Assembly: GCA_029881795.1 (NCBI GenBank)
Contig: JAOULX010000003.1
Location: 235,589 to 299,588 of the forward strand
Source of the DNA: Gammaproteobacteria bacterium
Lineage (GTDB): Bacteria; Pseudomonadota; Gammaproteobacteria; SZUA-229
DNA length: 64,000 nt
Direction of reading: 5' to 3'
Position 1 is the stretch's first letter. Each line of letters starts with the position of its first letter. Both the position numbers and the translations under genes were made by a program. Of this stretch, positions 55,882-64,000 are shown in pieces. A model generated the notes under the pieces. The model was not told where the DNA came from and searched no databases. It saw only the letters and a list, made by a program, of their open reading frames with translations.

Positions 55882-56751
55882 ATGAGTAAATTAGCTTTAG
55901 TATTATTATCCGTTATGCTGAGTCTTAATGCCTTCGCGCACGAAGAACTAAAGGAAGATAAATCATTCTGGTGGAAAGCAAACTGGTGGGATGGCGGACA
56001 GCTAAGACAAGTGAATAACCATAAGGTCAAAGTAGAATGGACTGAATACGAAAGCGATGATGTAACAGTACCGGCTATGGTTGCACGCCCAGATGACAAT
56101 AAAGCCTACCCGGCTGTTATTTTTCAGCACGGTCGCGCGGGTTTAAGTGATTTATTACAACTTCAGGTAAAAAGAATCGCAGCGCGAGGTTTTGTAGTGA
56201 TGGCGCCGGATATTTATGCGGCTAACTTTATTGGTACACACCCCTTTCCGCATGATTATAAGCTGGAAAAAGATGCCAGTGCCGTGGTTGACGTATTGTT
56301 GTCGCGTAATGATATCAGCAGCAAAAAGGCCTGTATTGTTTCACATACACGGGGTGGCTATTACTCATTAAAAACCGCCGTGACGTTCAAGCATCAGGAA
56401 AAAAATCTGGCCTGTTATATTTCATATTACCCTCACTGGCAGGATCCGAATGCACCGGAGCCAGCTCAGGTGTATGGTTATGCAGCAGAAATAGAGCAGT
56501 TGAAAATACCGGTGCTGGTGTTTATAGGTGAGCAGGAGCAGTATCAACGCCGCCGGGTTATTGAAACCAGTTTTTCTATTTTGAAGAAAAATAAAATCGA
56601 ATCGCAGCTGATCATCTATCCGGGAGTCGGACGGGGTTTTGATTTCAGGCCGCCTGCTGTCAGAACCTTCGCAGATGAGCTGGCATCGAAAGATGCTATT
56701 GCACGCAGTGCTGACTTTATTAATCATTATCTCAGGGATAAAAAGAACTAG
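55882..56751 (+). CDS. exported dienelactone-hydrolase-fold protein lacking the catalytic triad
   Basis: A 289-residue protein with a signal peptide (1-19, ending AFA). The fold is dienelactone hydrolase-like: PAVIFQHGRAGLSDLLQ, RGFVVMAPDIYAANF, the nucleophile elbow at 152-159 and YPGVGRGFDF late. The elbow reads SHTRGG, with Thr156 in place of Cys or Ser; the usual Asp region reads GEQEQ; and the usual GHGF reads GRGF (Arg251 in place of His). All three catalytic positions are therefore changed, while the fold appears whole. It may bind a ligand without hydrolysing it. The next gene, 119 bp on, encodes a diheme cytochrome c, also exported. Confidence 0.8.
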   Translation: MSKLALVLLSVMLSLNAFAHEELKEDKSFWWKANWWDGGQLRQVNNHKVKVEWTEYESDDVTVPAMVARPDDNKAYPAVIFQHGRAGLSDLLQLQVKRIAARGFVVMAPDIYAANFIGTHPFPHDYKLEKDASAVVDVLLSRNDISSKKACIVSHTRGGYYSLKTAVTFKHQEKNLACYISYYPHWQDPNAPEPAQVYGYAAEIEQLKIPVLVFIGEQEQYQRRRVIETSFSILKKNKIESQLIIYPGVGRGFDFRPPAVRTFADELASKDAIARSADFINHYLRDKKN

Positions 56752-56870
56752 ATTTGACTGCTGTATAAGCGGTCTCAGCTGCGCTGAGGCTGCCACTGTA
56801 TTGAGATAGATCATAGTACACGATGTTTGCTTGAGTATAATAATATTTTGAAAGATAAGCGGAATTTATC

Positions 56871-57512
56871 ATGAAAAAAATTATAATATTGATGATTTTT
56901 TATGCACAGTTTTTAAATCTGGCCGTCGCAGAATCAGTGGATGAACTGGTTTCTGCGATGAGTCAGAGGCTGGCTGATATGAGCTTGCTCAACGAATCGG
57001 TTATAAAAGGTGGCTTACGAATTCGACTTTGTCAGTACTGCCATGGCAAGGATGGGAACAGTGTAAGAAAAGATGTGCCTAATCTTGCCGAACAAAATCC
57101 GGTGTATCTGCTGACTCAGTTTGAGTTCTTCAGAACCGACAAACGAAGTAATAAAGTCATGAATGAGCTGGCAAAAGGTTTGTCAGAAGAAGAACGCATT
57201 AATATTGCATTGTATTATGCCAGTCAAGAAGTAAAGGTTGAGCCGGATAAGTTAAACGATAATGCTGTTGCTTATAAACGCGGATCAACTATTTACAGCA
57301 ATGTCTGTATCAACTGTCATGGTAAAAATGGTCATGGTGAGAGAACGCTACCAAGAATTGCAGGCCAGAAATATGACTTTTTAACCAAGACATTAAGCGC
57401 CTATAAAGAAAATAATGCAGTCAGGCCTGACTCAGCTATGCTGGCGATAGCAGCTGCTATGAGTGAAGATGATATTCGCGCTATTAGTTTGTTTGTTGCG
57501 TCTATGCAGTAG
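56871..57512 (+). CDS. exported diheme cytochrome c (c4-like)
   Basis: A 213-residue protein with a signal peptide (1-20, ending AVAE) and two class I cytochrome c domains: CQYCH at 54-58 and CINCH at 146-150. Each domain has downstream methionines that may serve as sixth ligands (VMNEL and SAMLAI/MSEDD regions). It resembles cytochrome c4, a periplasmic carrier from the bc1 complex to oxidases. Pairing with the hydrolase-fold protein upstream suggests a link, but none is shown. Confidence 0.9.
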   Translation: MKKIIILMIFYAQFLNLAVAESVDELVSAMSQRLADMSLLNESVIKGGLRIRLCQYCHGKDGNSVRKDVPNLAEQNPVYLLTQFEFFRTDKRSNKVMNELAKGLSEEERINIALYYASQEVKVEPDKLNDNAVAYKRGSTIYSNVCINCHGKNGHGERTLPRIAGQKYDFLTKTLSAYKENNAVRPDSAMLAIAAAMSEDDIRAISLFVASMQ

Positions 57513-57559
57513 TAAAACTTCAGTGTCAGTATATAGGCAGCATAATGCTGTGAAATATA

Positions 57560-57592
57560 AAAACACCCTGTTTTTATCAGGGTGTTTTAAAA
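57560..57592. terminator. bidirectional terminator
   Basis: Stem AAAACACCCTG/CAGGGTGTTTT (57560-57570 and 57578-57588) with a short loop, with an A run on one side and T run on the other. It serves the cytochrome gene and the convergent YqhA-like gene. Confidence 0.9.
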
Positions 57593-58117
57593 TTAGTGTT
57601 TCGATTCGCCGCTATGCGACAGATACAGTGCAAGACCGATTAAAGCAATACCACCGGCAAATAACAGAAGATCTAAAGGTGTTGCGAAAACCATCGTTAA
57701 CGCATGCTCAAAGAATTTAACAATTAAAATCATCAACACGACTTTTGCCAGACGTGCTTTAAGATCGTCCAGGCTTGATATGAATAAAACTTTCGATGAA
57801 TTGTCTGATGATTCTGCTGCGTCAATTTTGCTGATAAATAATTCATAAAGACCGAATGAGAATATTAGAAGCACAGTGGCCAGCAAGTAGCCGTCAATCA
57901 GTTCTACAACATGAGTGATGGTTTCTGAACGCAGAGTCAATCTTTCAGTCTGTTCTAGCGCGGCGTAATTAAGAAGGTGACTGATCATTGAGACGGTATC
58001 AACACTGATTACAAAAAACATTGCCAAGCTTGAAAGTAAGCTGGCGATAACTGCAGTCATAACAGAAAGCCTGCTATTCCATAATAGGTTCTCAAAAAAT
58101 AATTCAATTTTCTTCAT
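57593..58117 (-). CDS. YqhA (UPF0114) family membrane protein
   Basis: A 174-residue polytopic membrane protein. It carries the family features: FFENLLWNSRLSVMTAVIASL at the N-terminus, ALEQTERLTLRSETITHVVELIDGYLLATVLLIFSFGLYELFISKID in the middle, and KFFEHALTMVFATPLDLLLFAGGIALIGLALYL near the end. The family is present in most gammaproteobacteria with no known role. It shares a terminator with the cytochrome gene and is divergent from the symporter gene. Confidence 0.88.
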   Translation of the reverse strand: MKKIELFFENLLWNSRLSVMTAVIASLLSSLAMFFVISVDTVSMISHLLNYAALEQTERLTLRSETITHVVELIDGYLLATVLLIFSFGLYELFISKIDAAESSDNSSKVLFISSLDDLKARLAKVVLMILIVKFFEHALTMVFATPLDLLLFAGGIALIGLALYLSHSGESKH

Positions 58118-58212
58118 TATGTTTACTCGTTTAGATATTTGGTTTGTAACAGTTTGTATTTTACCCTGTTGCGTTATATTGTGCGTCTAGTTTGATGATA
58201 ATTTATTAGGGG

Positions 58213-59598
58213 ATGAATATGTTGGAAAGTTTGACTGCCTGGACTGGCCAGATAGCGGGTCTGTTATGGGGCAATGTGCTGACGCTGGCTGTTTTACTGG
58301 GAGTGGGTCTGTATCTGACAATAAAACTTAATTTTGTACAGATCAAAGGCTTCCGTCACTCGCTACACTTAATTCGCGGCAAGCACGATAAGGCTGCCTG
58401 TGATGGTGAGGTTTCGCATTTTCAGGCGCTTTCTACCGCGCTGTCTGCAACAGTTGGTACCGGTAATATTGCCGGTGTTGCAACGGCAATCAGTCTGGGT
58501 GGTCCCGGTGCTCTGTTCTGGATGTGGGTGACAGCTTTCTTTGGTATGGCGACTAAATTTGCCGAAAGTACGCTGGCGCTTAAGTTTCGTGAAGTCGGGG
58601 CTGATGGGGTGATAGCCGGTGGTCCGATGTACACCCTAATGAACGGCCTGAAGATGAAGCGCACAGCTATTTTCTTTGCTTTTTTTGCGATGATAGCGTC
58701 ATTCGGAATCGGAAATCTTGTGCAGGTTAATTCGGTGGTAGATGGTTTGATATTTGTTGCACCCGATATCAAAGAGTACAGCTGGTTGATTGGCGTGAGC
58801 ATGGCCTTAATGGTCGGTATGGTTATCATCGGTGGTGTTAAAAGAATAGCAAAAATTGCCAGTATTATTGTGCCGTTTATGGCTGTGATCTATGTTGTGG
58901 CGGCAATGATCGTATTGCTGAACAATTTTAGTGCGATTCCACAGGCTTTAGCTACGATTCTAAATCACGCGCTTAATCCTTGGGCGGTTGGTGGTGCAGC
59001 CGTTGGTGAGGCTATCCGCTGGGGTGTGGCCAGAGGTTTGTTTTCAAATGAGGCGGGCCTGGGTTCATCCCCAATGGCACATGCGGCAGCCGCCACTAAT
59101 GAGCCGGTGCGAGAAGGACTGGTTGCGATGATGGAACCGTTTATCGATACCTTGGTGATCTGCACACTGACTGGTCTGGCGATCGTTGTTACCGGTGCCT
59201 ATTTAACGGCACCAGAAGGTGTTGCTGGGGCATCGTTAACCGCTTATGCATTCAGTCAGTCAATCGGTGAAGGTGGTGCGGCACTGGTGGGTATCAGTCT
59301 CTCTTTATTTGCCTTTTCCACCATCATCGCATGGTCTTATTATGGCGATCGTAGTGTAAAATTTCTGTTTGGTGATGCTGCGGTGCTACCTTATCGCCTG
59401 ATTTATACAGTATTAATAGTAGTCGGCGCCGTCGTGCCATTACAACTTGTCTGGAATATTGCTGATATAACCAATATCCTGATGGCAATTCCAAATTTAC
59501 TGGCATTGATATTGTTATCAGTGTTGGTTAATAAACTAAAACGTAATTATTTTAAAACGATAGACGACAATAGCGTGTCGGGAGAAAACAATGGCTGA
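58213..59598 (+). CDS. sodium/alanine symporter (AGCS family)
   Basis: A 461-residue transporter with about ten membrane segments. The AGCS motifs [65 protein letters not shown] and [20 protein letters not shown] are present. It takes up alanine or glycine with Na+. It is 8 bp overlapped with the following small FKBP gene, whose translation may be coupled. Confidence 0.93.
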   Translation: MNMLESLTAWTGQIAGLLWGNVLTLAVLLGVGLYLTIKLNFVQIKGFRHSLHLIRGKHDKAACDGEVSHFQALSTALSATVGTGNIAGVATAISLGGPGALFWMWVTAFFGMATKFAESTLALKFREVGADGVIAGGPMYTLMNGLKMKRTAIFFAFFAMIASFGIGNLVQVNSVVDGLIFVAPDIKEYSWLIGVSMALMVGMVIIGGVKRIAKIASIIVPFMAVIYVVAAMIVLLNNFSAIPQALATILNHALNPWAVGGAAVGEAIRWGVARGLFSNEAGLGSSPMAHAAAATNEPVREGLVAMMEPFIDTLVICTLTGLAIVVTGAYLTAPEGVAGASLTAYAFSQSIGEGGAALVGISLSLFAFSTIIAWSYYGDRSVKFLFGDAAVLPYRLIYTVLIVVGAVVPLQLVWNIADITNILMAIPNLLALILLSVLVNKLKRNYFKTIDDNSVSGENNG

Positions 59599-59917
59599 TT
59601 TAATTATTGATGATTTAACAATTGGTGAGGGTGATGAGGCGGTTGCCGGTAAACAAATAATGGTTCACTATACCGGTACTCTGGAAGATGGTACAAAATT
59701 TGATTCGAGTCTTGATCGAAGTCAGCCTTTTGGTTTTAATCTCGGTGCTGGCCAGGTGATTCAGGGCTGGGATCAAGGTTTTGCCGGGATGAAAGTCGGT
59801 GGTAAACGTAAACTGACAATACCACCAGAAATGGGTTACGGTGCTGCTGGCGCCGGAGGTGTGATACCACCTAATGCGACTTTAATTTTTGAAGTAGAGT
59901 TACTGGAAGTTAATTAA
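59591..59917 (+). CDS. small FKBP-type peptidyl-prolyl isomerase
   Basis: A 108-residue single-domain FKBP without signal peptide: [54 protein letters not shown] and [15 protein letters not shown]. It has the active-site residues of typical FKBPs and none of the SlyD metal tail. It acts in the cytoplasm, in contrast to the exported FKBP at 16846. GGAG precedes the ATG within the symporter end. Confidence 0.94.
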   Translation: MADLIIDDLTIGEGDEAVAGKQIMVHYTGTLEDGTKFDSSLDRSQPFGFNLGAGQVIQGWDQGFAGMKVGGKRKLTIPPEMGYGAAGAGGVIPPNATLIFEVELLEVN

Positions 59918-59925
59918 TTTTCAGC

Positions 59926-59960
59926 TACAGCCTGTTACCATAACAGGCTGTATTCTTTTT
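59926..59960 (+). terminator. terminator after the FKBP gene
   Basis: Perfect 12-bp stem TACAGCCTGTTA/TAACAGGCTGTA (59926-59937 and 59941-59952), 3-nt loop CCA, then TTCTTTTT. Confidence 0.93.
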
Positions 59961-60027
59961 GATAAATTAATCTCTGAGCCTGTCAGTGTTCATTTCAGAC
60001 GCGTATCTCGACAGCAACGCTTTTTAT

Positions 60028-60456
60028 TTAATACCGGTATACAATTTTAGAAAAAGAGTTGTTGCTCTCATCGCTTTCATTGGTCCTGCCTTCCCAGTCA
60101 ATCTCAGCAGTTATTTGCGCGTTTTCATTGTCAGCAAGTGACAGTAAATCAAGTTTATAGGCGCCTGTTTCCATTTCGGTATTCGGTGTAGGTATAGCAA
60201 AGCGGTGATTAATGTTGCCAGAGAACGAACCTTTCGAAGATGACAGTTTTATTAAGAAGTCCTGACCCTGGTCAGTATTTCCAAGGTTCACGTATTTTAT
60301 ATAAACGGCAGACGGGTTCGAGCTCTTTGTATAGATGTCGGTAATGACTAAATCGACCTGCGAGTCCGGTCCTGAGTCATTGCTGCAGGCACTGACAAAT
60401 ATCAGGGACGAAGCGAGTATTAAAGTCAGTCTGATATAGTAGATAGTGTTATGCAT
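60028..60456 (-). CDS. CARDB-like lipoprotein
   Basis: A 142-residue lipoprotein with lipobox VSAC (Cys about residue 24) and a single immunoglobulin-like CARDB domain, seen in DLVITDIYTKSSNPSAVYIKYVNLGNTDQG and the closing IDWEGRTNESDESNNSF. Such domains act in adhesion or protein contacts at the surface. An FNR-type palindrome lies 20-43 bp upstream of its start codon. The neighbour on the other strand is the multiheme PKD cytochrome, so a joint role at the outer membrane is possible. Confidence 0.8.
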   Translation of the reverse strand: MHNTIYYIRLTLILASSLIFVSACSNDSGPDSQVDLVITDIYTKSSNPSAVYIKYVNLGNTDQGQDFLIKLSSSKGSFSGNINHRFAIPTPNTEMETGAYKLDLLSLADNENAQITAEIDWEGRTNESDESNNSFSKIVYRY

Positions 60457-60475
60457 TGTGCGCGTCCTTTCTGAG

Positions 60476-60499
60476 AATTCTTGATGTACATCAAGAATT
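60476..60499. promoter_or_regulatory. FNR-type binding site, perfect palindrome
   Basis: A 24-bp perfect palindrome centred at 60487/60488 contains TTGATGTACATCAA, exactly the FNR/ANR consensus TTGAT-N4-ATCAA. It is 20-43 bp upstream of the lipoprotein ATG and about 460 bp upstream of the cytochrome ATG. FNR would respond to lack of oxygen. From its spacing to the lipoprotein start it may overlap that promoter, and act as activator or repressor. Confidence 0.75.
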
Positions 60500-60957
60500 G
60501 TTATGATAGTTCAATCTCAACAGAAAATATTTATTCTCGTGGTCGGTCAAAAAAGATCAAATTACTTTTAATTAAAAATATTTTCTTTAGTTAAGTATTC
60601 ATATTTCTAGCAATGCAGTCAACAAGAAGTCTTATGTCAGCATGATCTTTATTGATTTATGTCTACAAAAATGGGCTGGATGTAATATCAGTTGGATAAG
60701 TAATCGGTAGTTGAGAAATAATTTTTATGAACGTGATTAATTTATAAAAAGTGCATAGAAAATTGACTAGGTATAAACTGTTATTCGGTTAATGGTATGT
60801 CTGTATTTTTCGCGTTAACGCAGAGGCCTATAATGTTTTATACATCGTATCCCTGGTCAAATACTGCGTCTGATTGTTAATTCATGAAGAGAAATATTAT
60901 AAAGAAGAAGTGTAGTCAAGGGATTATAAAGTACAAATAAAAATAAGGAGGTTCGTC
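60500..60957. other. long AT-rich intergenic leader of the multiheme gene
   Basis: No gene is evident in this 458-bp stretch. It should hold the promoter of the multiheme gene; I cannot place a certain sigma-70 pair. AAGGAGG at 60945-60951 is a strong ribosome site for the ATG at 60958. Confidence 0.5.
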
Positions 60958-63900
60958 ATGGAAATGGTTAACGGACGGGTTCGGTTTTTATCCACTGGAT
61001 TGAAAATTATATGTGTCGCGGCGTTAAGTGTTGTCTCCTTTTCGGCGCAACCATTTGGGAATTACCTGACGGACTTTAATAACACCTATGGTACCTCAGG
61101 TACACGAATAGATAACTGTGGTTTGTGCCATTATGATTTTGGTGGTGGGGGTAATCGTACGCCGTATGGAGAAGACTTCCGGAATAATAATTACAGTATT
61201 GTAAATATTGGTCTGTTTGATTCAGATGGCGACGGTTTTAATAATGATCAGGAATCCTCACTATCGACGCAGACTTCTCCTGGCTTTAATTGTCTGAATC
61301 TAAGCAGTGCGATTAATGCACCTGCCAATCTACTGACTTTCGTCGATCCTTCTAATCCGGGCTGTGTCGGAACTGGCTTGCCACCAGTAGCAAAAACAAA
61401 CGGGCCCTATGTCGCAGTTAATGGCAGCCCCGTTAGTTTTAATAGTGCCGGTTCATTTGATCCAGATGGTTCTATTGTTTCCTACTTATGGAACTTCGGT
61501 GGTGTCTATGGTTCCAGCAGTGTTGCAAACCCAGTTTTTACCTTTAATGTCACGTCTGAATCAAAAATTAATGTAAGCTTAACGGTAGTTGATAATGAAG
61601 GTAATAGTACCAGCTCGGTGGTGCGAGTCATCGTCTTGATGGCGCCGAACTCAGCACCTGTTGCCGATGCCGGTCTGCCAGTAAGCGGCGTGGTTAATGT
61701 GCCGGTAGAGTTTAATGGTACGGGATCGATAGATCCCGATGGCGATCAGATATATTTGAAATGGGAATTTGGTGATGGCAGCACCAGTTTTTCCGACAGA
61801 CCACTGCATGCTTTTAACCGTTGTGGAGTTTATGATGTTTCGCTCGCCGTCACTGATATTCACAGCCTAAGTGATAGCGCTACGGTAACCGCTACTATTG
61901 CCAGTAGTGGTGTTGATTTGCCGGTTGCCAATGCTGGCGGAATTAGTGGGCATTATCAGGGTGTAACGGCGTCGAATATTTTATTCGATGGTTCGTCTTC
62001 ATATGATACTGACTGTAACATCACAAGTTATAGCTGGAATTTTGGTGATGGAACAACAGCAAGCGGAGCCAAGCCTGTGCATAGTTATAGTCTGCCGGGT
62101 GATTATGTTGTTTCTTTAACAGTTACTGATAACGATGGTTTGAATGCAGCAGCTTCAGCCAGCGTCACAGTCACTGATGGTGGTGCGTTAAATGGTTCAG
62201 CGCTTTATGCCGCGAACTGTGCGGCCTGTCACGGTGAAAGTGCTAGCACTAACAAAGCCGGTGCCAGCGTTACACGTATCAATACCGGTATTAGCAGTGT
62301 GGCCAGTATGAATTCACTGGGCTCTTTGCTCAGTGCTGCAGAAATTCAGGCAATCGCCGATTACCTAGCCAGCCTGACGCCACCGCCACCACCGACTACG
62401 ATCGATGGCGCCAGCTTATATGCCAGCAGTTGCGCGGCCTGTCATGGCGCGACAAGCAGCAGCACAAAAATTGGTGCGACGGTAGCGCGAATTAATACCG
62501 GTATCAGCAGTGTGGCCAGCATGAATTCGCTGAGCAGCCTGAGTGCGGCGCAGATCCAGGCAATCGCCGATTACCTGGCCAGCCTGACGCCACCGCCGCC
62601 ACCGACTACGATCGATGGCGCCAGCTTATATGCCAGCAGTTGCGCGGCCTGTCATGGCGCGACAAGCAGCAGTACAAAAATTGGTGCGACAGCATTACGG
62701 ATTAATACTGGCATTGTTAGTGTCAGCGCGATGAATTATTTGAATACGCTGACGGCGCTTGAGGTTCAGGCAATCGCCGATTATCTGGCAACTTTTGCTG
62801 CGCCGCCGCCAGCCACCGATGGCGCGACCTTGTATGCCAATAGCTGTTCAAGCTGTCATGGTGCTGGTGCTGCGACCAGCAAGGGTGGTGCGGATGTCAC
62901 TCGTATCAACAGTGGTATCGCCAGTGTAGCCAGTATGAATTATCTGAGCACTACACTGAGTGCTGCTGATATTCAGTCGATTGCAGGTTATCTGGCACAG
63001 TTTGCGCCCTCGGGTGGAACAGGCTCAGTACCCCATACCGATATGAAGGATGGTGTCGGTCATGCGATTGATAAAGACACGCCATTTAGCAGTGGCTGTA
63101 CCAGCTGCCACGGAGCCAGTTTGCAGGGCTCGATAGGTCCGTCATGCACCACTTGCCATGGACAAAAATGGAGTGAAAGCGCGCCATCGGGTGGTGGTAG
63201 TGGAGGCACCAGCGTGCCCCATACCGATATGAAGGATGGTGTTGGTCATGCGATTGATAAAGACACACCATTTAGCAGTGGCTGTACCAGCTGCCACGGA
63301 GCCAGTCTGCAGGGTTCGATAGGTCCCTCATGCACCACTTGTCATGGGCAAAAGTGGAATGAAAGCGCGCCATCGGGTGGTGGTAGTGGAGGCGCCAGCG
63401 TGCCCCACACCGATATGAAGGATGGTGTTGGTCATGCGATTGATAAAGACACACCATTTAGCAGTGGCTGTACCAGCTGCCACGGAGCCAGTCTGCAGGG
63501 TTCGATAGGCCCGTCATGCACCACTTGCCATGGGCAAAAGTGGAATGAAAGTGCGCCGCCAACTGGTGGTACTCTCAACGGAGAGGCTCAGTACAATAGC
63601 TATTGTGCCGGCTGTCATGGCAGCTCAGCTAACAGCAGCAAGAGCGGTGCCGACGTCAGCCGTATCAACAACGGTATTGCTAATGTGTCGAGCATGAACT
63701 CACTGTCCAGTCTCAGCAGTGCACAGATTCAGGCGATTGCCGACTTCCTCACCGGTGGCACGACACCACCACCAACAGGAAGCACCGATGGCGCGACCTT
63801 GTATGCCAATAGCTGTTCAGGCTGTCATGGTGCCGGTGCTGCGACCAGCAAGGGCGGTGCGGATGTCACTCGAATCAACAGTGGTATCGCCAGTGTAGCC

Positions 63901-64000
63901 AGTATGAATTATCTGAGCACTACACTGAGTGCTGCTGATATTCAGTCGATTGCAGGTTATCTGGCACAGTTTGCGCCCTCGGGTGGAACAGGCTCAGTAC
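60958..64000 (+). CDS. very large exported multiheme c-type cytochrome with PKD domains (3' end outside)
   Basis: The open frame runs 1014 codons to the window edge without a stop. It shows a signal peptide (1 to about 36), CGLCH at residue 54, an EF-hand-like DSDGDGFNNDQE, three PKD domains (about 142-226, 231-315, 323-407, with NFGDG-type motifs), then twelve CxxCH motifs at residues 421, 492, 562, 630, 714, 730, 776, 792, 838, 854, 883 and 953. The monoheme modules (CAACH/CSSCH/CAGCH/CSGCH, about 70 residues) have a conserved SMNSL or SMNYL Met and proline linkers; the diheme modules have CTSCHGASLQGSIGPSCTTCH. PKD domains suggest surface display. I infer electron transfer or storage outside the cell. 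The closest named relatives are uncertain. Confidence 0.9.
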   Translation, partial: MEMVNGRVRFLSTGLKIICVAALSVVSFSAQPFGNYLTDFNNTYGTSGTRIDNCGLCHYDFGGGGNRTPYGEDFRNNNYSIVNIGLFDSDGDGFNNDQESSLSTQTSPGFNCLNLSSAINAPANLLTFVDPSNPGCVGTGLPPVAKTNGPYVAVNGSPVSFNSAGSFDPDGSIVSYLWNFGGVYGSSSVANPVFTFNVTSESKINVSLTVVDNEGNSTSSVVRVIVLMAPNSAPVADAGLPVSGVVNVPVEFNGTGSIDPDGDQIYLKWEFGDGSTSFSDRPLHAFNRCGVYDVSLAVTDIHSLSDSATVTATIASSGVDLPVANAGGISGHYQGVTASNILFDGSSSYDTDCNITSYSWNFGDGTTASGAKPVHSYSLPGDYVVSLTVTDNDGLNAAASASVTVTDGGALNGSALYAANCAACHGESASTNKAGASVTRINTGISSVASMNSLGSLLSAAEIQAIADYLASLTPPPPPTTIDGASLYASSCAACHGATSSSTKIGATVARINTGISSVASMNSLSSLSAAQIQAIADYLASLTPPPPPTTIDGASLYASSCAACHGATSSSTKIGATALRINTGIVSVSAMNYLNTLTALEVQAIADYLATFAAPPPATDGATLYANSCSSCHGAGAATSKGGADVTRINSGIASVASMNYLSTTLSAADIQSIAGYLAQFAPSGGTGSVPHTDMKDGVGHAIDKDTPFSSGCTSCHGASLQGSIGPSCTTCHGQKWSESAPSGGGSGGTSVPHTDMKDGVGHAIDKDTPFSSGCTSCHGASLQGSIGPSCTTCHGQKWNESAPSGGGSGGASVPHTDMKDGVGHAIDKDTPFSSGCTSCHGASLQGSIGPSCTTCHGQKWNESAPPTGGTLNGEAQYNSYCAGCHGSSANSSKSGADVSRINNGIANVSSMNSLSSLSSAQIQAIADFLTGGTTPPPTGSTDGATLYANSCSGCHGAGAATSKGGADVTRINSGIASVASMNYLSTTLSAADIQSIAGYLAQFAPSGGTGSV
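62371..62690 (+). repeat. 210-bp tandem repeat of a monoheme module
   Basis: The block around CAACH at residue 492 recurs 210 bp later at residue 562, nearly identical over about 110-130 bp (62351-62480 against 62561-62690) and diverged after that. This is 70 codons, one complete heme module with its proline-rich linker. Confidence 0.85.
62821..63031 (+). repeat. module repeated 969 bp later (first copy)
   Basis: This 211-bp CSSCH module is repeated almost base for base at 63790-64000, an offset of 969 bp (323 codons). In the first copy it is followed directly by the 186-bp diheme repeats. Confidence 0.9.
63031..63588 (+). repeat. three tandem 186-bp diheme repeats
   Basis: Units start at 63031, 63217 and 63403. 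Each encodes 62 residues with the pair CTSCH and CTTCH, 11 residues apart, between VPHTDMKDGVGHAIDKD and a Gly/Ser linker. The copies differ by a handful of bases, mostly silent; only the last 30 bp of copy three diverge. Confidence 0.95.
63790..64000 (+). repeat. module repeated from 969 bp earlier (second copy)
   Basis: It matches 62821-63031 to the last base of the window, where the first copy runs into the diheme repeats. Another diheme array is therefore likely just beyond the window. Confidence 0.9.

Noticed and set aside
63031..63588. CRISPR-like regular repeats
   Set aside because: The 186-bp units are directly adjoining with no unique spacers and lie in frame inside a cytochrome gene.

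Overview
The window reads as a chromosomal segment of a Gram-negative gammaproteobacterium with moderate to low GC. Supporting signs are the gene order pilU/pilT - yggS - proC - yggT - yggU - metX - metW (as in Pseudomonas and relatives), mutY-yggX, rph-rdgB, a FadL/VolA-type outer-membrane pair, lipoproteins, and an rpoD with a neighbouring CAU-anticodon tRNA. I do not see phage, transposase or CRISPR genes. The genus cannot be named from the sequence alone; an aquatic or marine aerobe able to change its respiration is a reasonable inference from the haloperoxidase, c-type cytochromes and the FNR-type site.

Layout. 1-3.4 kb: a partial NTT/MFS-like transporter and a membrane-bound hybrid histidine kinase (minus strand). 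3.5-11 kb: a membrane Zn-peptidase and a tethered thioredoxin, then a fatty-acid locus (acyl-CoA synthetase, acyl-CoA thioesterase, FadL channel, VolA-like surface lipase). 11-14 kb: a second, PAS/GAF-rich hybrid kinase. 14-28 kb: housekeeping genes (a putative metalloprotease, rdgB, rph, yicC, an FKBP, rlmA, a DegQ-type protease, a GGDEF/EAL protein, moaE-moaD/moaC, DUF2333, mutY-yggX, an HU-like protein, a TauE/DsbD-like membrane protein, a small exported barrel-like protein). 28-37.8 kb: a frameshifted metW, then metX, yggU, yggT, proC, yggS, and diverging from them three successive type IV pilus retraction ATPase genes and gpmI. 38-45 kb: an accessory-looking stretch with a spondin-domain protein, an OmpR/EnvZ-like pair, a PP2C phosphatase, a vanadium haloperoxidase and a REC-PilZ protein. 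45-48 kb: tRNA(CAU), rpoD and a redoxin. 48.4-55.8 kb: the central carbon cluster tkt-gap-pgk-pyk-fba, with structured intergenic repeats. 55.9-60 kb: an exported hydrolase-fold protein that appears to have lost its catalytic residues, a diheme cytochrome c, a YqhA membrane protein, an alanine/Na+ symporter and a small FKBP. 60-64 kb: a CARDB-like lipoprotein, a perfect FNR-type palindrome, and the start of a very long multiheme cytochrome gene that leaves the window.

The most unusual element is that last gene. In 1014 visible codons it has a signal peptide, one N-terminal CxxCH, three PKD domains and twelve further CxxCH motifs in a hierarchy of repeats: monoheme modules of about 70 residues, a 62-residue diheme module repeated three times, and a 969-bp higher-order period. 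The repeats are nearly identical at the DNA level, so heme number could vary by recombination. It is a plausible extracellular electron-transfer or electron-storage protein, though that role is inference.

Other points worth checking are a MoaD with two residues after its Gly-Gly end, a yggU with no ordinary start codon where its homology begins, a single-base frameshift in metW, a third PilT/PilU paralog, and a 26-bp perfect inverted repeat between yggX and the HU-like gene.
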